From: Rotaria socialis
Taxonomy: Eukaryota > Rotifera > Eurotatoria > Philodinida > Philodinidae
Assembly: GCA_905331475.1 (NCBI GenBank)
Contig: CAJNYU010001824.1
Coordinates: forward strand, 96,058 to 160,057
Direction of reading: 5' to 3'
Length of the DNA stretch: 64,000 nt
In this document: one piece after another, positions 61,541 to 64,000 of the stretch
How positions within the stretch are numbered: the stretch's first letter is position 1
Layout of the letters: the number at the start of each line of letters is the position of its first letter
The notes under the pieces: model-generated
Told to the model about the DNA's origin: nothing
Seen by the model: the letters and a program-made list of their open reading frames with translations, nothing else
The model's database searches: none
Program-made: the position numbers and the translations under genes

Positions 61541-61976
61541 TATGTGTTGTGATCAAAATTCTAACTTCGATTTTGACTCGACGAAATTGGAAATTTCTTT
61601 GATGAACAAAATAAACTAAAGAAAAAAACATAAAAAAGTAACAATTTGAAGTTGCCGTAACTGCTTGTGTTACACCGATATTCTTTCTTATTTGATTCTA
61701 CTTTCTTTCTGCTGTTGGTTATGGTTATTCATAGAAGACAAGTAGATCAAATACGAAAGAAAATCGGTGTAACACAAGCAGTTACGGCAACTTCAAATTG
61801 TTACTTTTTATGTTTTTTTCTTTAGTTTATTTTGTTCATCAAAAGGAATTTCTGATTTCGTCCAGTCAAAATGGAAATTAGAATTTTGACTGGGATTTTG
61901 TTGGACAATTTTCTAATTTTTATTTTGCCCGGTCAAATTTTTAATTTGACTGGATTTGAATTTTAACCACAACATA
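61541..61976. mobile_element. Hairpin-forming inverted-repeat element, ~436 bp
   Basis: The inner arms are nearly identical complements. The left (61583-61690) contains TTGCCGTAACTGCTTGTG and its complement CACAAGCAGTTACGGCAA lies at ~61775, with a loop of ~80 bp around 61730. Pairing weakens outward, through TTTTGACT/AGTCAAAA words, to ends TATGTGTTGTGATCAAAATTC and, on the other strand, TATGTTGTGGTTAAAATTC. The small frame at 61204-61467 just upstream is not supported as a gene. Confidence 0.7.
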
Positions 61977-62089
61977 TGTATAGATAAATCTATTTCTTTG
62001 CTATCCTTTCCTTTCTCCCTGCTTGTGTACCCATACACCACTATAGAAAGTGAAGAAACGAAAAATATAATATCTCTTGAGGGTGTGAG

Positions 62090-62600
62090 TAAACAGAAAA
62101 AATGGAAAAACCTAAGATTATATTCATACCCACGCCCTCAACGTTTCCACAGTAGGATCCTATCGGGTTCGTGTTAGAGTCTGATCGGAAATAATATGAA
62201 TTTCATTAAACCGACGAAATCCTATCGGGATCCGGGCGTGGAACCTACAATCGGAACCCTAGTGGTGAAATTCGATAGGTTCCAGTGTTGGAATTGAACA
62301 AAATCCAACATAAGCATTGGACCCATGTGTTCTATTGACACCAGATGGTTATTCATTGGTGATTAAGAAAATGTTTTTCCGTCGGATCCGTTAGTAGTAG
62401 GGGTGGACTATTTAATTTAATACGAGTTAGTTAACGCCATTGATTAACTCGCGTTAAATAAAATTGTCCAGTCCTGGGGTGGTAAGTTTACGTTAATTCA
62501 AAACTAACGTTAGTTAAAAGCGTTAGTTTTGAATTAACGTAAACGTACCACCCCTAGATAGCAGGTCCTGGACCCGGAATCCGACCGGATTTTGTCGGCT
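62090..62600. repeat. Degenerate GC-richer repeat interrupted by a MITE
   Basis: The words GGATCCTATCGGG, CCTATCGGGATCCGGG, TCGGATCCG and CCGGAATCCGACCGG recur in both orientations at 62150-62270, 62380-62392 and 62570-62600, suggesting an old repeat. The element at 62398-62556 splits it. Confidence 0.35.
62398..62556. mobile_element. 159 bp hAT-like MITE, two stacked palindromes
   Basis: The ends are TAGGGGTGG and CCACCCCTA (YARNG type). The flanks GTTAGTAG and GATAGCAG agree at 6 of 8 positions, as expected for an ageing 8 bp duplication. The interior is two consecutive hairpins: one built on TTAACTCG-type words, the other on TTTACGTTAATTCAAAACTA and its complement. Confidence 0.7.
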
Positions 62601-63675
62601 TGCCAGATTCATTCATCTGGGTAAACGTTTGTATGATTCTACTATTTTTCATAGAATTCTTCGTTGAAAGATTGCTCTCATGTGTAGGCCATTGCATTGT
62701 TGGCTTTCTCTCATCACTTGGGCTGACAAGAAAACCTTCTGATAACGTCTACGCCACAGAACACTGTTAAAGTAGTCTATTGTAGCATAATTAGAGGCCG
62801 TAGCGTTATCATAACTTTCTGCACAGATAAATCAACATGTCTGAATATCGTATTCACGTATCTGAGTAAATCACGTTGCGTATCAATCTTGATGATTATT
62901 TTCTACTTATTCGAATATGATACTCAAGTTATCCAGTCGCACCCCTTGGATCGAACATTCGTCACAAGTTTCAACAACAAAACAATTTGTTTCGCAGCCA
63001 CCCTCACAAAATGGTCGTCAATATCTTGTGTTTTGCCATTCTTTTATTATGACAAGTTCTGAATGAATTGTGTTTTGGCTGGGTTCACGTTACTTCATTA
63101 ATGTGCTGATCATCAACAACGCAGCAGACAAAATATGAAAAATTGGGCTTCATCCTTCTCACCTGCATCATTCGTGTCTTTCACATCATTATTCCCTTTT
63201 TCCATTAACATCATGCACGAAACTGCAATATGTTCATTTTTTATTTACTGCCCAATCTCCATAGTGGAAAAAAATCTTTTATGCACGCCGCGAAAACATT
63301 TTAAACTGTACCCCCGACGAGTTCTATTCTCACTCCACATTTCAACGAATCGATTCTGCGTTTCGCCTTTATATCGAAAACCAAAGGTTTCCATAACACC
63401 GACATTAAACCATGAAATCATAGAAACACGGAACTCAGACACTTAGCTGAATTGAACCGAGAGAAAAGCGTCATATGCATAACCAGGCTGTGCCTGATCA
63501 CAGAAGACAGACCTCATAGTCGTCCAATACTAAGACACTCGCTAATAATTAGATCCAATTTAGCACTCAGTCTTCCACAAAGCATTATATACCTGACAGG
63601 TAAAACCAACAACCTGATAGAATAAGAACACAATCACAAAATATGGAAAAGTAACTAATATGCAACTAAACCAAC
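62601..63675. other. Non-coding spacer near the window end
   Basis: No gene could be supported. Frames at 63135-63446 (+) and 63245-63442 (-) overlap each other, and neither shows a domain. Confidence 0.4.
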
Positions 63676-63895
63676 CAACCGCATCACACTGTTGTTGTCG
63701 TTGTATCCGTAGTACTTGTACTGTCCGTTGTCCGCGTTGTATCTGTCGTGGTTGTAGTATCCGTTGTGGTTGTAGTATCCGTTGTCGTCGTTGTATCAGT
63801 CGTCGTTGTAGTCTCCGTTGTTGTCATTGTATCTGTCTTGGTTGTCGTATCGGTTGTGGTTGTAGTTTCCGTTGTTGTCGTATCCGTTGTGGTTT
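63676..63895 (-). repeat. 18 bp minisatellite coding Thr/Asp repeats on the minus strand
   Basis: Units like ACAACCACAACGGATACT repeat about a dozen times with variation. One minus-strand frame reads TTTDTTTT-type, mucin-like Thr-rich repeats ending in a stop near 63690. A different minus-strand frame is open into the window edge (DTSIIDGTNTQTNQIDSSNR) but meets a TGA inside the array. The Thr frame has a TAA just upstream of the array. It may be the end of a secreted mucin-like gene beyond the edge, with a frameshift or unseen splice, or a non-coding minisatellite. Confidence 0.45.
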
Positions 63896-64000
63896 GATTG
63901 AAAAAAATTTAGTGAAGTCTTTTTCCGATTAGATGAATCGATTTGATTCGTTTGTGTATTTGTGCCATCGATGATGGATGTATCAGAAGAAGATGATTGT

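Noticed and set aside
63660..63932. Plus-strand Cys/Arg-rich 90-codon frame that resembles a Cys-repeat peptide
   Set aside because: It is the reverse reading of the 18 bp Thr/Asp minisatellite; the Cys periodicity comes from the repeat unit, not from a peptide family.
1..64000. tRNA, rRNA, CRISPR arrays and the spliced-leader RNA
   Set aside because: I looked for B-box-like GGTTCGA words, rRNA-like blocks, regularly spaced direct repeats and the bdelloid spliced-leader sequence by eye and found none that held up.

Overview
The window looks like a bdelloid rotifer (Adineta/Rotaria type) nuclear genome. It is AT-rich, with mostly intact animal genes cut by many 45-70 bp GT..AG introns. It holds a mono-ADP-ribosyltransferase fused to tetratricopeptide repeats, F-box and NHL-repeat family genes, a fungal-type peptide transporter, and many small inverted-repeat transposon relics. 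The taxon call is an inference from gene content and architecture; no marker gene settles it.

Region by region. 1-10298: 3' part of a many-exon spectrin-repeat gene (+), containing a ~600 bp near-identical tandem duplication around a single N that is probably a collapsed or mis-joined allele. 10.3-16.5 kb: gene-poor and repeat-rich, with a decayed secreted-repeat gene (-), a 652 bp terminal-inverted-repeat element and a 2.4 kb foldback composite. 16716-18167: two-exon nucleotidyltransferase-like gene (+). 20872-23013: intronless ART-TPR gene (+). 24726-25745: F-box gene (-). 27.2-29.2 kb: a decayed unknown gene and a ~700 bp foldback. 29643-30713: RRM plus coiled-coil gene (-). 31608-32197: fatty-acid-binding protein (+). 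34486-38079: Mn-type cation diffusion facilitator (-), whose 2 kb intron carries a hAT-like MITE. 40136-41986: POT/PTR2 peptide transporter (-). 42.9-43.7 kb: NHL-repeat pseudogene (-). 45388-47880: F-box gene followed by, and possibly spliced to, nine leucine-rich-repeat exons of uniform size (+). 48219-53058: AP-3 complex beta subunit (+). 54234-58450: LMO4-like LIM-only regulator (-). 58.5-64 kb: mostly non-coding, with two inverted-repeat elements and a Thr/Asp-coding minisatellite at the window end.

The genes do not form one pathway. Reconstructed exon sums of the two-exon nucleotidyltransferase, RRM, FABP, CDF, POT and LMO4 genes are all divisible by three and end at a stop codon, which supports the splice models. 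The most unusual material is the set of foldback and hAT-like elements (two sharing one terminal motif, one with a perfect 8 bp target duplication), the ART with a Q-D-E active-site motif, and the one-repeat-per-exon LRR array with a phase-compatible splice to an F-box gene.
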